Origin: Paraburkholderia sp. BL10I2N1
GTDB taxonomy: Bacteria > Pseudomonadota > Gammaproteobacteria > Burkholderiales > Burkholderiaceae
Direction: 5' to 3'
Length of the DNA stretch: 64,000 bases
Assembly (NCBI RefSeq): GCF_004361815.1
Contig: NZ_SNWA01000001.1
Location: 1,860,001-1,924,000, forward strand
Of the stretch, positions 44,428 to 54,365 are shown one piece after another; position 1 is the first letter of the stretch, and every line of letters starts with the position of its first letter. The notes beneath the pieces are model-generated. The model was given only the letters and a program-made list of their open reading frames with translations. It was not told the origin of the DNA and ran no database searches. The position numbers and the translations under genes were made by a program.

Positions 44428-46524
44428 TCAGGCAGCAAGCCTGGAGATGTCGGCGACGCAGTTCATCTGCTGATGCAGCGCGCCGAGCAAGGCCAGACGG
44501 TTCGCACGCAACGCGGGATCTTCCGCGTTGACCATGACGTCATTGAAGAACGTATCGACCGGTTCGCGCAGCGCCGCGAGCGCGGTGAGCGCGCCCGTGT
44601 AGTTGCGTTCCGTGAGTTGCGATTGCACGCTCGGCGCGACCTGTTCCAGTTGCGCATAGAGTGCCTTCTCCGCCGGCTCGACGAATAGCGCAACCTCTAC
44701 ATTGCTTGCCGTCGCGCCGTCCGACTTCTTCAGGATGTTCGAGATCCGCTTGTTCGCCGCCGCGAGCGATGCCGCCTCGGTGAGCGCTGCGAATTCGCGA
44801 ACGGCGTCCAGACGCGCGACGATGTCGTCGAGGCGCGTCGGGTTCAGGGCCAGCACGGCGTCGATTTCACCCACGGCGTAGCTGCGTTCGCGCAGCAGGC
44901 CACGCAGACGGTCCATACAGAATTCGTAGATCGCAGCCGTCGAATCCGCAACACTCGGCACCGAGGCGAACGTTGCGTACGCCACTTTCAGCAGTTCGAC
45001 GAGGTCAACCGGCAACTGCTTCTCGACGAGGATACGCAGTACGCCCAGCGCATGGCGACGCAGTGCGAACGGATCTTTTTCGCCGCTCGGTTGCAGGCCG
45101 ATGCCCCAGATACCGACGAGCGTCTCGAGCTTGTCGGCCAGCGCGACGGCCGTGCCAGTGGCAGTGGCCGGCAGCGCATCGCCGGAAAAGCGCGGCTGAT
45201 AGTGCTCCGAGCAGGCGAGCGCCACTTCTTCCGGCTCGCCGTCGTGGCGCGCGTAGTACGTGCCCATCGTGCCTTGCAGTTCGGGGAATTCGCCGACCAT
45301 GTCGGTAATCAGATCCGCCTTCGCCAGACGCGCGGCACGCTGGGCCAGCGCAACGTTGGCGCCCATCATCGCGGCGATCGCACCGGCTAGCGCTTCGACG
45401 CGTTCGGTGCGTTGCAGGGCCGAGCCCAGCTTGTTGTGATACACGACGTTTGCGAGCAGCGGCACGCGCTCGGCGAGCGGCTTCTTCTTGTCATGTTCGA
45501 AGAAGAACTTCGCATCGGCAAGACGTGGTCGCACGACGCGCTCATTGCCTTCGATGATGTCGCGTGGTGTCTTCGTCTCGATGTTCGACACGATCAGAAA
45601 GCGCGAGCGCAGCTTGCCGGCTTCGTCGGTGAGTGCGAAGTATTTCTGGTTGGTCTGCATCGTGAGGATCAGACACTCCTGCGGCACCTGCAGGAACTCG
45701 TCTTCGAAACGGCACGAGTAGACGACCGGCCATTCGACCAGCGACGTCACTTCATCCAGCAGGGCCTCGGGCATGACGACCTTGTCGCCATTGGCCTGTG
45801 CGAACAGATGCGTGCGGATCATTTCCTTGCGGTCGGCGAAATTCGCGATCACGTGACCCTTGTGCATCAGCGTCTCGGCGTACAAGTCGGCGTGCTGGAT
45901 ATTCACGAGGCCGTCCGACAGGAAACGATGGCCGAGCGTCGTATCGTCTGCGTCGATGCCGAGCGTCGTGATGGGCACGACCTGCTCGCCATGCAGTGCG
46001 GTCAGACGGTGCACCGGGCGCACGAACTGCACGCTGGTGCCGTCGGGGCGCTGGTACGTCATGGGCGTCGGGATCGGCAGTTTCGCTAGCGTCTCGTCGA
46101 GCGCTGCCTGCAGTCCTTCGGTCAGCGTCGCGCCGGGCGCCGCGTAGCGCAGGAAGAACGCTTCGGCCTTGCCGTCGGAGGCGCGTTCGAGGTCGCTCAC
46201 CGAGAAATCGGGGAAGCCAAGCGCCGCGAGCTTCTTCGCGAGCGGTGCGGTGGGCTGGCCGTTCGCGTCGAGTGCCACCGACACCGGCAGCACTTTTTCG
46301 CGCACATGCTTTTCGGGCGCAACGGCGCGCACGTTCTTGATCACGATCGCGAGCCGGCGCGGCGTCGCATAACGCTCAAACGACGGCTCGCCATCGATCA
46401 GGTCGCGCGCCGCGAGGCGCTGGGCGACGCCCTCGGCGAACGCATCGCCCAGGCGCGCGAGCGCTTTCGGCGGCAGTTCCTCGGTCAGCAGTTCGACGAG
46501 CAGGGTGTGTTGGGGATGAGTCAT
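44428..46524 (-). CDS. glyS: Glycyl-tRNA synthetase beta subunit
   Basis: 698 residues, the tRNA-binding subunit of the alpha2beta2 bacterial glycyl-tRNA synthetase. Opening [19 protein letters not shown] (7-26), the LKPMRWGD-like region reading [16 protein letters not shown] near 167, [15 protein letters not shown] near 335, and a C-terminal anticodon-binding DALR-like domain from about 580 are visible. Length is standard. It follows glyQ by 15 bp. Confidence 0.97.
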   Translation of the reverse strand: MTHPQHTLLVELLTEELPPKALARLGDAFAEGVAQRLAARDLIDGEPSFERYATPRRLAIVIKNVRAVAPEKHVREKVLPVSVALDANGQPTAPLAKKLAALGFPDFSVSDLERASDGKAEAFFLRYAAPGATLTEGLQAALDETLAKLPIPTPMTYQRPDGTSVQFVRPVHRLTALHGEQVVPITTLGIDADDTTLGHRFLSDGLVNIQHADLYAETLMHKGHVIANFADRKEMIRTHLFAQANGDKVVMPEALLDEVTSLVEWPVVYSCRFEDEFLQVPQECLILTMQTNQKYFALTDEAGKLRSRFLIVSNIETKTPRDIIEGNERVVRPRLADAKFFFEHDKKKPLAERVPLLANVVYHNKLGSALQRTERVEALAGAIAAMMGANVALAQRAARLAKADLITDMVGEFPELQGTMGTYYARHDGEPEEVALACSEHYQPRFSGDALPATATGTAVALADKLETLVGIWGIGLQPSGEKDPFALRRHALGVLRILVEKQLPVDLVELLKVAYATFASVPSVADSTAAIYEFCMDRLRGLLRERSYAVGEIDAVLALNPTRLDDIVARLDAVREFAALTEAASLAAANKRISNILKKSDGATASNVEVALFVEPAEKALYAQLEQVAPSVQSQLTERNYTGALTALAALREPVDTFFNDVMVNAEDPALRANRLALLGALHQQMNCVADISRLAA

Positions 46525-46539
46525 GTGTTCGTGGTCTCG

Positions 46540-47547
46540 TCAGTCCTGGTCGATCTTGCGTTCGACTTTGAGCGGCGGTGCCCAGGCAGGCATTGCGGCG
46601 TCCTGTGCATCGGTCGTGAGGCCGGGCACGCCGTGCACTGGATTGCCGAGCATCGGGAAGCCGAGCTTCTCGCGCGAATCGTAGTAAGCCTGCGCGACAA
46701 GGCGCGACAGCGCGCGGATGCGGCCGATGTAGGCGGCGCGTTCGGTCACGGAGATCGCGCCGCGCGCATCGAGCAGGTTGAACGTGTGACCGGCCTTAAG
46801 CACCAGTTCATAGGCGGGCAGCGCGATCTGTGCTTCGATCATGCGCTTCGCTTCCGCTTCGTAGCTGTTGAAGAACGTGAATAGCAGATCGACGTTCGCC
46901 TGTTCGAAGTTGTACGTCGACTGTTCGACTTCGTTCTGGTGGTACACGTCGCCGTAGGTCAGGCGGCGCAGCTCCGGACCGTTCGGCCCTTGCTCTTCCC
47001 ACTCGGTCCAGATGAGGTCGTAGACGTTCTCGACCTTTTGCAGATACATCGCGAGACGCTCGAGCCCGTAGGTGATTTCGCCGAGCACCGGCTTGCAGTC
47101 GAGGCCGCCGACCTGCTGGAAATACGTGAACTGCGTGACTTCCATGCCGTTCAGCCACACTTCCCAGCCAAGACCCCATGCGCCGAGGGTCGGGTTTTCC
47201 CAGTCGTCTTCGACGAAGCGCACATCGTTCTGCTTCAGGTCGAAGCCGAGCGCTTCGAGTGAGCCGAGGTACAGGTCGAGGATGTTTTCCGGCGCCGGCT
47301 TCAGTACGACCTGGTACTGGTAGTAGTGCTGCAGGCGGTTCGGATTCTCGCCATAGCGGCCGTCCTTCGGGCGCCGCGACGGTTGCACGTAGGCGGCGCG
47401 CCACGGCTCGGGACCAATGGCGCGCAGGAACGTATGAACGTGGGACGTGCCCGCGCCGACTTCCATGTCGATCGGCTGGAGCAGCGCGCAACCCTGCTTG
47501 TCCCAATAGGATTGCAGCGTCAGGATGATTTGCTGAAACGTGAGCAT
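46540..47547 (-). CDS. glyQ: Glycyl-tRNA synthetase alpha subunit
   Basis: 335 residues, the catalytic subunit. Opening [20 protein letters not shown], the catalytic stretch [20 protein letters not shown] near 65-85, and [20 protein letters not shown] near 143 are clear. It has about 30 residues more at the C-terminus than the E. coli protein (ending [12 protein letters not shown]). Upstream 154 bp to lnt hold an imperfect hairpin and a TAAAAT hexamer (minus strand, 47633-47628) that could be its -10, so glyQ may begin a new transcript. Confidence 0.97.
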   Translation of the reverse strand: MLTFQQIILTLQSYWDKQGCALLQPIDMEVGAGTSHVHTFLRAIGPEPWRAAYVQPSRRPKDGRYGENPNRLQHYYQYQVVLKPAPENILDLYLGSLEALGFDLKQNDVRFVEDDWENPTLGAWGLGWEVWLNGMEVTQFTYFQQVGGLDCKPVLGEITYGLERLAMYLQKVENVYDLIWTEWEEQGPNGPELRRLTYGDVYHQNEVEQSTYNFEQANVDLLFTFFNSYEAEAKRMIEAQIALPAYELVLKAGHTFNLLDARGAISVTERAAYIGRIRALSRLVAQAYYDSREKLGFPMLGNPVHGVPGLTTDAQDAAMPAWAPPLKVERKIDQD

Positions 47548-47637
47548 GAAGTGCCTTTCAGGCAGGAGGCCGCGCCGCAGGCGCCTGGACGCGCGGGGCA
47601 GCCGTGGAGCAAAGTGCTAAACGTTGGATTTTAACGG

Positions 47638-47660
47638 AAAGGGCGCGGGGTGCGTCCTTT
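47638..47660 (-). terminator. Imperfect hairpin between lnt and glyQ
   Basis: Read on the minus strand, AAAGGACGC and GCGCCCTTT form a 9-bp stem with one A/C mismatch and a 5-nt loop. The T tract is only the TTT within the stem, so termination after lnt is plausible but weak. Confidence 0.3.
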
Positions 47661-47701
47661 TTGGGGGCAGGAATCGGCGGCGGCGGCCGGGCGGTATGAG
47701 G

Positions 47702-49387
47702 TTACTGACCGCCGTTCCTGCGTCGCGCTTCAGTGCGCGCTGGCGAAAACGCAAAACCAAACGCAAGCAGCAGCAGTGAAACCGCGAGCGCCGTATTGTT
47801 GCCGCTGACCAGATACGGCGTATTGCCCGACGTCCCCTGCACCGTGACGTCGAGCGAGCCGGTCGTGAAGGGCGGCAGGCGCCCGATCACGTTGCCTTGT
47901 GCGTCGATGGCGGCGGTCGTGCCGGTGTTCGTCGCGCGCAGCATCGGGCGGCCGGTTTCGAGGGAGCGCATGCGTGCGATTTGCAGGTGCTGATCGAGCG
48001 CGATCGTATCGCCAAACCAGGCCAGATTCGTCGTATTGACGAGCACGCCGGCTGGCGTGTCGCTCTCGCGTATGGTGCGGGCGATCTCTTCGCCGAAGAT
48101 GTCTTCGTAGCAGATATCCACCGCAATCGGCTGGTTATGCACGAGGAACGTCTTCTGCACCGGCCCGCCCCGTGCGAAGTCGCCGAGCGGAATATTCATC
48201 AGGTTGACGAACCAGCGGAATCCCCAGGGCACGAACTCGCCGAACGGCACCAGATGATGCTTGTCGTAGCGGAATACGTCGCGCGAACCCGGTGTGACGC
48301 CGAACAGGCTGTTCGTATAGTCGACGACGTGGCCTTCCGGCGTGATCGTGCCACCGACGGCGCCGAACAGGATCGATGACCCGGTGGAATCGGCGAACTC
48401 ACGAATGGCCACCGCGAACGATTGCGGGATTTGCTGCGCAAGGACGGGAATCGCGGTTTCCGGCGTGATGATCAGGTCGGCGGGCCTGGCGGTGATCATC
48501 TGCTGAAACTCGGAGATCGCCGCCATGACGCCTGCTTCTTCGAACTTCATGTCCTGTTTCACATTACCCTGCAGCAGACGCACCGTGAGCGGCGCGTTGG
48601 ACGGCACCGTCCATTGAACGAGCGCCAGCAGCATGCCGGATACAAGCAGGATCACCGCGACTGCGGCAGGGGTGCCTGCGCGCAGAACGCGTCCGCTGTT
48701 TCGCTTGCCTTCGGATGCGACGGGCTCGCGCGCCTGTGCGAGCGCCTGAACGACCAGCGCAGCGACAAGCGCGACCATCCAGCCGACGCCGTAGACGCCC
48801 GCCACGGGCGCAAAGCCGGAGAGCGGGCCATCGACCTGGGCGTAACCGGTCGCAAGCCACGGAAAGCCTGTGAACACGGTGCCGCGCAGCCATTCGCCGA
48901 TCGCCCAGGCGCTCGCGAACGCGAACGCGCCGTGCCATGTCGGCGAAAAAGGCTGGTCGCTGAGTTTGCCGTTGCTTGCGTGGCCGGCGCAAAACGACCA
49001 CACGCCAGCCGCCAGCGCCGGATAGAGCGCGAGGTACAGCGAGAACAGCACGAGCGCGGCGCTTGCGAGCGGCGCCGCCATCCCGCCGTAGAAATGCATG
49101 CTGACGTACAGCCACCACACGCCGGTGACGAAATTGCCGAAGCCGAACGCGCCGCCTGTCAGCGCCGCGCTCTTCCAGCCGGTCGTGCGCGTGAGCCACG
49201 CAAACAGGAACACGAAGATCGCAAGCTGAAGCCAGCCGCCATGCGGTGTCGGTGCAAAGGAAAGCGTGTTCGCCGCGCCGGCAACCAGCGCAACGAGGTA
49301 GTGCCAGCGCGGCAGCGTGCGTCCGCCCGCTTCTGCGGGTGCGGACGTCACGCCACGGCGCAGACGGGAGGAGATCGGGTCGGCCAT
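47702..49387 (-). CDS. lnt: Apolipoprotein N-acyltransferase
   Basis: 561 residues, integral inner-membrane enzyme that adds the third acyl chain to lipoproteins before Lol transport. Seven or eight N-terminal hydrophobic helices (about 25-250), then a nitrilase-type periplasmic domain with all three catalytic residues in context: Glu in LIITPETAIPVL near 310, Lys in RYDKHHLVPFGEFVPWG near 372, and Cys in VDICYEDIFGEE near 427. A final helix (about 530-550) anchors the C-terminus. Follows corC by 33 bp as in most proteobacteria. Confidence 0.96.
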   Translation of the reverse strand: MADPISSRLRRGVTSAPAEAGGRTLPRWHYLVALVAGAANTLSFAPTPHGGWLQLAIFVFLFAWLTRTTGWKSAALTGGAFGFGNFVTGVWWLYVSMHFYGGMAAPLASAALVLFSLYLALYPALAAGVWSFCAGHASNGKLSDQPFSPTWHGAFAFASAWAIGEWLRGTVFTGFPWLATGYAQVDGPLSGFAPVAGVYGVGWMVALVAALVVQALAQAREPVASEGKRNSGRVLRAGTPAAVAVILLVSGMLLALVQWTVPSNAPLTVRLLQGNVKQDMKFEEAGVMAAISEFQQMITARPADLIITPETAIPVLAQQIPQSFAVAIREFADSTGSSILFGAVGGTITPEGHVVDYTNSLFGVTPGSRDVFRYDKHHLVPFGEFVPWGFRWFVNLMNIPLGDFARGGPVQKTFLVHNQPIAVDICYEDIFGEEIARTIRESDTPAGVLVNTTNLAWFGDTIALDQHLQIARMRSLETGRPMLRATNTGTTAAIDAQGNVIGRLPPFTTGSLDVTVQGTSGNTPYLVSGNNTALAVSLLLLAFGFAFSPARTEARRRNGGQ

Positions 49388-49420
49388 CGGTACGCGGTCG
49401 GCGGGAAAAGTGATAGGAAG

Positions 49421-50314
49421 TCAGGTCTGGACGTGCTGGGCGTCGCGCTCGCGCTGGCCCGCCATCGGATCGCGGCGCACGAGCAGCATGTGGATCTGCC
49501 GGGCGTCGCCGCGCAGGATCTCGAAAATCAGGTCGTCGATGCGCACCTTTTCGCCGCGATGCGGCACGCGCCCGAAATGATGCGTGATGAGGCCGCCGAT
49601 CGTGTCGACTTCCTCGTCCGGGTAGTGCGTGCCGAACGCTTCGTTGAACTGCTCGATCTCGGTCAGCGCGCGCACGCGGTAGCGCCCGTCCGGCGACGCG
49701 ATGATGTTGCCGCTTTCCTCGTCGAAATCGTATTCGTCCTCGATGTCGCCGACGATCTGTTCCAGCACATCTTCAATCGTGATGAGGCCCGCGACGCCGC
49801 CATATTCGTCGACGACGATCGCGATGTGATTGCGGTTCACGCGGAAGTCGTGCAGCAGCACGTTCAGGCGTTTCGATTCAGGAATGAACACGGCGGGGCG
49901 AAGCATGCCGCGCACGTCGAATTCTTCCTCGGCGTAATAACGCAACAGATCTTTCGCGAGCAGCACGCCGATGATGTTGTCGCGATTGCCTTCGTACACC
50001 GGATAGCGCGAGTGCTCCTTGTCCAGCACGTAAGGAATGAATTCGGCAGGGGTTTCCGCGATGTTGATCGCGTCCATCTGGGCGCGCGGGACCATGATGT
50101 CGCGCGCGCAAAGCTCAGAAACCTGGAACACGCCTTCGATCATCGACAGCGAGTCCGCATCGATCAGGTTGCGTTCGTGCGCGTCCTGCAGGATTTCGAG
50201 GAGTTCGCCGCGGGTGTCGGGCTCGGGCGAAATGAAGTCGGTCAGTCGCTCGAGGAGCGAGCGCTTTTCAGTTGGTTTGCCGGTTTGGCGTCGACTGGGA
50301 TACGTGTCGTTCAT
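49421..50314 (-). CDS. corC: CorC/HlyC-type CBS-domain protein
   Basis: 297 residues from ATG at 50314 (MNDTYPSRRQTGKPTEK). No membrane helices: this is the soluble CorC class, with two CBS repeats (about 70-200, ARDIMVPRAQMDAINI and AVFIPESKRLNVLLHDF) and a C-terminal CorC_HlyC domain (about 215-290, YRVRALTEIEQFNEAFGTHY). It is implicated in magnesium/cobalt efflux and envelope function; the mechanism is unclear. Located before lnt, the usual ybeX-lnt order. It is preceded by a 284-bp gap. Confidence 0.93.
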   Translation of the reverse strand: MNDTYPSRRQTGKPTEKRSLLERLTDFISPEPDTRGELLEILQDAHERNLIDADSLSMIEGVFQVSELCARDIMVPRAQMDAINIAETPAEFIPYVLDKEHSRYPVYEGNRDNIIGVLLAKDLLRYYAEEEFDVRGMLRPAVFIPESKRLNVLLHDFRVNRNHIAIVVDEYGGVAGLITIEDVLEQIVGDIEDEYDFDEESGNIIASPDGRYRVRALTEIEQFNEAFGTHYPDEEVDTIGGLITHHFGRVPHRGEKVRIDDLIFEILRGDARQIHMLLVRRDPMAGQRERDAQHVQT

Positions 50315-50474
50315 GGTGGTGCGCCCGGCAAGACTGGGCGCGCTGTGGCAGAGCATTAAGGATACACCACGCACATGGCGGCTCCGTGTCCGGCCGCACC
50401 TGGTCGGTCAGGTGGCGTGGTTGCGGACGTCCGGACGGCACCGCTGGAAGCGGGCCCATGTGCGAGGCTGGCTA

Positions 50475-50497
50475 CCATCCTATCGCAGATCGGATGG
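50475..50497. repeat. Imperfect inverted repeat upstream of corC
   Basis: CCATCC (50475-50480), T, ATC, GCA, GAT, C, GGATGG (50492-50497): a dyad with one mismatched pair and a 3-nt centre. It lies in the 284-bp chaC-corC gap, about 160 bp before the corC start. It could be an operator or an mRNA hairpin. The rest of the gap shows nothing recognisable. Confidence 0.5.
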
Positions 50498-50598
50498 CGC
50501 GGGGTTTCCGGCCAAAAATGGGTGTGTTCACAGGTGCGCCAGCGGGCAGCGCGTGAGAGGGACGGTGAGTGTGCGCGCCGTGCGGGCCGCCGAGGGCC

Positions 50599-51264
50599 TC
50601 AGATGCCCCGTCGGCAGCGCTCGAGCAGCGCTTCCAGTGCGCGGTCCGGCATGCCGCTTTCACGCAGCGCGGCGACCGTGCGGCTCACGTAGTCGAGCGT
50701 CGTGCCGTAGCGGCCGCTCGCGCAGCCAAGCACGGCTTTCACGACCTCGTCGTGCAGCTTGCCGGTGTAGCTCGGCACATCGCGCCTCATCACGAACGCG
50801 AGCGCATCGACGCGGCGGCCGTCGGTGAGCACGCACGGCAGCCATGCGGGCCGGTACGAGCCCATCGCCATCTCGCGGCGCCAGAGCGCCTGCAGATGCG
50901 GCATCGCGCCATCGGCGGCGAGCCGGAACGCGATGCCGATGCACGAACCGCCGCGGTCGAGCGCAAGCACGAGACCGGGCTGTTCAGGCGTGCCGCGATT
51001 CACACGCGACCAAAGGTAAAGCCCGCGGTGATAGCCGTGCACCTTCGAGCGCATCGCTTCCAGCGTCGGCAGGCCGGGATTCCAGATGAGCGACCCATAA
51101 CCAAAGAGCCACAGGTCGGTGGTCCGGTCCCACGAACGCAACGTGCATTCCAGCGACGCGTTCAGCTCCTCGTCCGTCAGAAGCCGCGATTCGCCGAGCG
51201 ACGGCGGATAGTCGGGGCAGGGGGCGTAGCGGCGGTCGGCGGGGTCGGAACAGGGGGCGTTCAC
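50599..51264 (-). CDS. chaC: Gamma-glutamylcyclotransferase, ChaC type
   Basis: 221 residues. ChaC proteins cleave glutathione to 5-oxoproline and Cys-Gly. The substrate-binding loop LWLFGYGSLIWNPG near 50, KVHGYHRGLYLWS near 72, and the catalytic-glutamate context ALWRREMAMGSYRP near 128 are conserved. It sits between ybeY (28 bp) and corC (284 bp) on the same strand, inside what is elsewhere an uninterrupted miaB-phoH-ybeY-corC-lnt run. Its link to tRNA or ribosome genes is unclear. Confidence 0.92.
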   Translation of the reverse strand: MNAPCSDPADRRYAPCPDYPPSLGESRLLTDEELNASLECTLRSWDRTTDLWLFGYGSLIWNPGLPTLEAMRSKVHGYHRGLYLWSRVNRGTPEQPGLVLALDRGGSCIGIAFRLAADGAMPHLQALWRREMAMGSYRPAWLPCVLTDGRRVDALAFVMRRDVPSYTGKLHDEVVKAVLGCASGRYGTTLDYVSRTVAALRESGMPDRALEALLERCRRGI

Positions 51265-51292
51265 GGTCTGGTTCGGGGCGTATTGAGGCCGG

Positions 51293-51751
51293 TCAGTAAG
51301 GGTTCGGGAAGCCGAGTCTTGTCAGGATTTCCGTTTCGATGCCTTCCATTTCCTGCGCTTCTTCCTCGACCTCGTGATCGTAACCCTGCGCGTGCAGCGT
51401 GCCGTGGACCAGAAGATGCGCATAGTGGGCTTCGAGCGGCTTGCCCTGTTCGGCGGCTTCTTTCTCGACCACCGGACAGCACAGGATCAGATCGCCCGTT
51501 ACCGGATCGTCCTCGGATTCGGCGTAGGCGAACGTGAGCACGTTGGTTGCGTAATCCTTGCCGCGATAAGTGCGGTTCAGCGTGCGCCCTTCTTCGGCAT
51601 CGACGAAGCGTATCGTCAGTTCGGCATCCGCGAAGAGCGCGGCCTTGATCCAGCCGGCGACAGTCGCGCGCGGCAGGATCGCCTTGTGCCCGGGCCAGGC
51701 TTTCGAAGCCGGAAATTGCAGGTTCAGCGTCAGTTTGGGGGCGCGGCTCAT
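51293..51751 (-). CDS. ybeY: Endoribonuclease / rRNA maturation factor YbeY
   Basis: 152 residues from ATG at 51751 ([17 protein letters not shown]). The zinc site H-x3-H-x5-H is in [16 protein letters not shown] near 113-125; [19 protein letters not shown] near 70 is the family core. YbeY takes part in 16S rRNA 3'-end processing and ribosome quality control. It follows phoH by 22 bp. In-frame codons upstream of 51751 overlap phoH and are rejected. Confidence 0.95.
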   Translation of the reverse strand: MSRAPKLTLNLQFPASKAWPGHKAILPRATVAGWIKAALFADAELTIRFVDAEEGRTLNRTYRGKDYATNVLTFAYAESEDDPVTGDLILCCPVVEKEAAEQGKPLEAHYAHLLVHGTLHAQGYDHEVEEEAQEMEGIETEILTRLGFPNPY

Positions 51752-51773
51752 GCGAATGCGTGGGTCGTTGGAA

Positions 51774-52832
51774 CTAGCGGGCGTCGGACGGGGCTTCGTC
51801 CTTCTTCGAGTGGGCATCGTACGCCTCGACGATCCGCGCAACGAGCGGATGCCGCACGACGTCCACGCTGGTAAAGCGCGTGAGCGCAATGCCGCGCACG
51901 TTCGACAGCACCTGCTGCGCCTCGATCAGCCCGCTCTTGTGGCCGCGCGGCAGGTCGACCTGGGTCGTGTCGCCGGTCACCACGGCCTTCGAGCCGAAGC
52001 CAATCCGCGTGAGGAACATCTTCATCTGCTCGGGCGTGGTGTTCTGCGCCTCGTCGAGAATGATGAACGCGTGATTCAGTGTGCGGCCGCGCATGTACGC
52101 GAGCGGCGCGATTTCGATCATCTGGCGCTCAAACATCTTCGCGGTCTTGTCGAAACCGAGCAGGTCGTACAGGGCGTCATAGAGCGGGCGCAGATACGGA
52201 TCGACCTTCTGCGCGAGATCGCCCGGCAGAAACCCCAGCCGCTCACCCGCTTCGACCGCGGGACGCGTCAGCACGATGCGCTTCACCTGGTCGCGCTCCA
52301 GTGCATCGACCGCGCAGGCGACGGCCAGATAGGTCTTGCCCGTGCCCGCCGGTCCGACGCCGAACGTCACGTCGTGCGACACGATCTGCTTCAGGTACTC
52401 GCGTTGCGCCGGCGTGCGGCCGCGCAGATCGGCGCGGCGCGTGTACAGCTTGGGACCGAGTTCTTCGAGATCTTCGTCGCCGGTGTCCGCCGGTTCGTCG
52501 AACGGGTGATCCGGGTCGTGACGAAAGCGCACATCGGCGTCGTTTGCGCCATTCCCACGAACCCGCGCCGGATGACGCGCTTCGACGAGCGCAAGCTGGA
52601 TATCGTCGACAGACAGCGGCTCGCGCGCGCTGTTGTAGAAGTTCTCGAGTGCCGTGAGCGCGACTTTCGCGCCGCGTCCGCGAATGCTGATGCGATCGCC
52701 GCGGCGTTGCAGCGTGACGTCGAGCGCCTGCTCGATCTGCCTCAGGTTTTCGTCGAGCGGGCCGCAGAGGTTGGCAAGCCGCGCATTGTCTTCGCGCGGC
52801 GCGGTGAATTCCAGATGCTGGGTGGTCTTCAA
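51774..52832 (-). CDS. ybeZ: PhoH-like ATPase (YbeZ)
   Basis: 352 residues. N-terminal KH-like region (about 15-75), then the PhoH ATPase: Walker [18 protein letters not shown] near 150 and Walker B-type [15 protein letters not shown] near 245. An acidic insert [12 protein letters not shown] near 105 is disordered. YbeZ is an RNA-linked ATPase that works with YbeY. It lies 34 bp after miaB and 22 bp before ybeY. Confidence 0.94.
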   Translation of the reverse strand: MKTTQHLEFTAPREDNARLANLCGPLDENLRQIEQALDVTLQRRGDRISIRGRGAKVALTALENFYNSAREPLSVDDIQLALVEARHPARVRGNGANDADVRFRHDPDHPFDEPADTGDEDLEELGPKLYTRRADLRGRTPAQREYLKQIVSHDVTFGVGPAGTGKTYLAVACAVDALERDQVKRIVLTRPAVEAGERLGFLPGDLAQKVDPYLRPLYDALYDLLGFDKTAKMFERQMIEIAPLAYMRGRTLNHAFIILDEAQNTTPEQMKMFLTRIGFGSKAVVTGDTTQVDLPRGHKSGLIEAQQVLSNVRGIALTRFTSVDVVRHPLVARIVEAYDAHSKKDEAPSDAR

Positions 52833-52866
52833 GGCGGGGGGTCGATCCTGTCGGTAGTCGGAGCGC

Positions 52867-54240
52867 TTAATGAGCGGTTTGCGGCGCGCTGTCGTGCATC
52901 AGCACGAGTTCGCCGCGCAGCGAATGCGGATAGGCGTGATTGATCTTCACGTCGATCATCTGGCCGATCAGCCGCGCGTGCGACGCGGGCGGCGCCGGGA
53001 AATTCACCACGCGGTTGTTCTCGGTACGGCCGGCGAGTTCGGACGGGTCCTTGCGCGACGGCCCTTCGACCAGAATGCGCTCGACCTTGCCGACCATCGA
53101 CTGGCTGATCCGCGCGACGTTTTCCTCGATCGTCGCCTGCAGGTGCTGCAGACGTTTCAGCTTCACTTCGCGCGGCGTATCGTCGTGCAGGTTCGCGGCC
53201 GGCGTGCCGGGGCGCGGGCTGTAGATGAATGAGAAGCTCGTGTCGTAGCTCATCTCGTGGATCAGCGTCATCATCCTGTCGAAGTCTTCTTCGGTCTCGC
53301 CGGGGAAGCCGACGATCATGTCCGTCGACAGCGACAGGTCCGGGCGGATCGCACGCAGCCGGCGGATCACCGACTTGTACTCGAGCACCGTATAGCCGCG
53401 CTTCATCGCCATCAGGATGCGATCGGAGCCATGCTGCACCGGCAGATGCAGGTGGTTCACGAGCTTCGGCACCTTCGCATACGTGTCGATCAGGCGCTGC
53501 GTGAATTCTTTCGGATGCGACGTCGTGTAGCGGATCCGTTCGATGCCCGGAATATCGGCGACGTATTCGATCAGCGTCGCGAAGTCGGCGATGTCCGACG
53601 AGCCGATGGTGAGCGCGCCGCGATACGCGTTCACGTTCTGGCCGAGCAGCGTCACTTCGCGCACGCCCTGATCGGCGAGACCGGCGATTTCGGTCAGCAC
53701 GTCGTCGAGCGGGCGCGACACTTCTTCGCCGCGCGTGTAGGGCACGACGCAGTAGCTGCAGTACTTGCTGCAGCCTTCCATGATCGACACGAACGCGCTC
53801 GGGCCTTCGACGCGCGCCGGCGGCAGGTGATCGAACTTCTCGATTTCGGGGAACGAAATGTCGATCTGCGCGCGACCGCTGGCGCGGCGCTGGTCGATCA
53901 TCTGCGGCAGCCGGTGCAGCGTCTGCGGGCCGAACACGAGATCGACATACGGCGCACGCGCCACGATCGATGCGCCTTCCTGGCTCGCCACGCAGCCGCC
54001 GACGCCGATGATCAGATCCGGTTTCGCTTCCTTCAGCTCGCGCACGCGGCCGAGGTCGGAGAAGACTTTTTCCTGCGCCTTTTCGCGCACGGAGCAGGTG
54101 TTGAAGAGAATGACGTCCGCGTCTTCCGGGGAGTCGGTCTTCACGAGGCCTTCAGCCGCACCGAGCACGTCGATCATCTTGTCGGAGTCGTACTCGTTCA
54201 TCTGGCAGCCAAAGGTCTTTACATAAACTTTCTTGGTCAT
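52867..54240 (-). CDS. miaB: tRNA-2-methylthio-N6-dimethylallyladenosine synthase
   Basis: 457 residues, radical-SAM methylthiotransferase acting on i6A37 of tRNAs. The N-terminal MTTase domain binds a second cluster through Cys in [12 protein letters not shown] (11), NTCSVREKA (about 48) and GVGGCVASQ (about 82); the radical-SAM cluster is [16 protein letters not shown] near 155-170 (CxxxCxxC); a TRAM RNA-binding domain ends the protein (about 375-445). First gene of the miaB-phoH-ybeY-chaC-corC-lnt run. A TATAAT 120 bp upstream may be its promoter. Confidence 0.97.
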   Translation of the reverse strand: MTKKVYVKTFGCQMNEYDSDKMIDVLGAAEGLVKTDSPEDADVILFNTCSVREKAQEKVFSDLGRVRELKEAKPDLIIGVGGCVASQEGASIVARAPYVDLVFGPQTLHRLPQMIDQRRASGRAQIDISFPEIEKFDHLPPARVEGPSAFVSIMEGCSKYCSYCVVPYTRGEEVSRPLDDVLTEIAGLADQGVREVTLLGQNVNAYRGALTIGSSDIADFATLIEYVADIPGIERIRYTTSHPKEFTQRLIDTYAKVPKLVNHLHLPVQHGSDRILMAMKRGYTVLEYKSVIRRLRAIRPDLSLSTDMIVGFPGETEEDFDRMMTLIHEMSYDTSFSFIYSPRPGTPAANLHDDTPREVKLKRLQHLQATIEENVARISQSMVGKVERILVEGPSRKDPSELAGRTENNRVVNFPAPPASHARLIGQMIDVKINHAYPHSLRGELVLMHDSAPQTAH

Positions 54241-54359
54241 CGAGGGTTCGCCGTTCGCAGTGGTTAACCTGGGGGCGCAGTAAAAAGGGGGATACGGAAA
54301 ATCATGTGGGACGCCGGGCCGCTTTTCACAGGCGGGCGACTCACATACGGTAGCCCATT

Positions 54360-54365
54360 ATTATA
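54360..54365 (-). promoter_or_regulatory. Candidate miaB -10 (TATAAT) overlapping the LysR stop codon
   Basis: On the minus strand TATAAT occupies 54365-54360 and contains the stop codon of the upstream LysR gene. It would give miaB a leader of about 110 nt. No clear -35 is seen in the LysR coding end. Confidence 0.4.

Noticed and set aside
48422..50359. 645-codon plus-strand frame across lnt and corC
   Set aside because: Composition typical of an antisense shadow; spans two genuine minus-strand genes.
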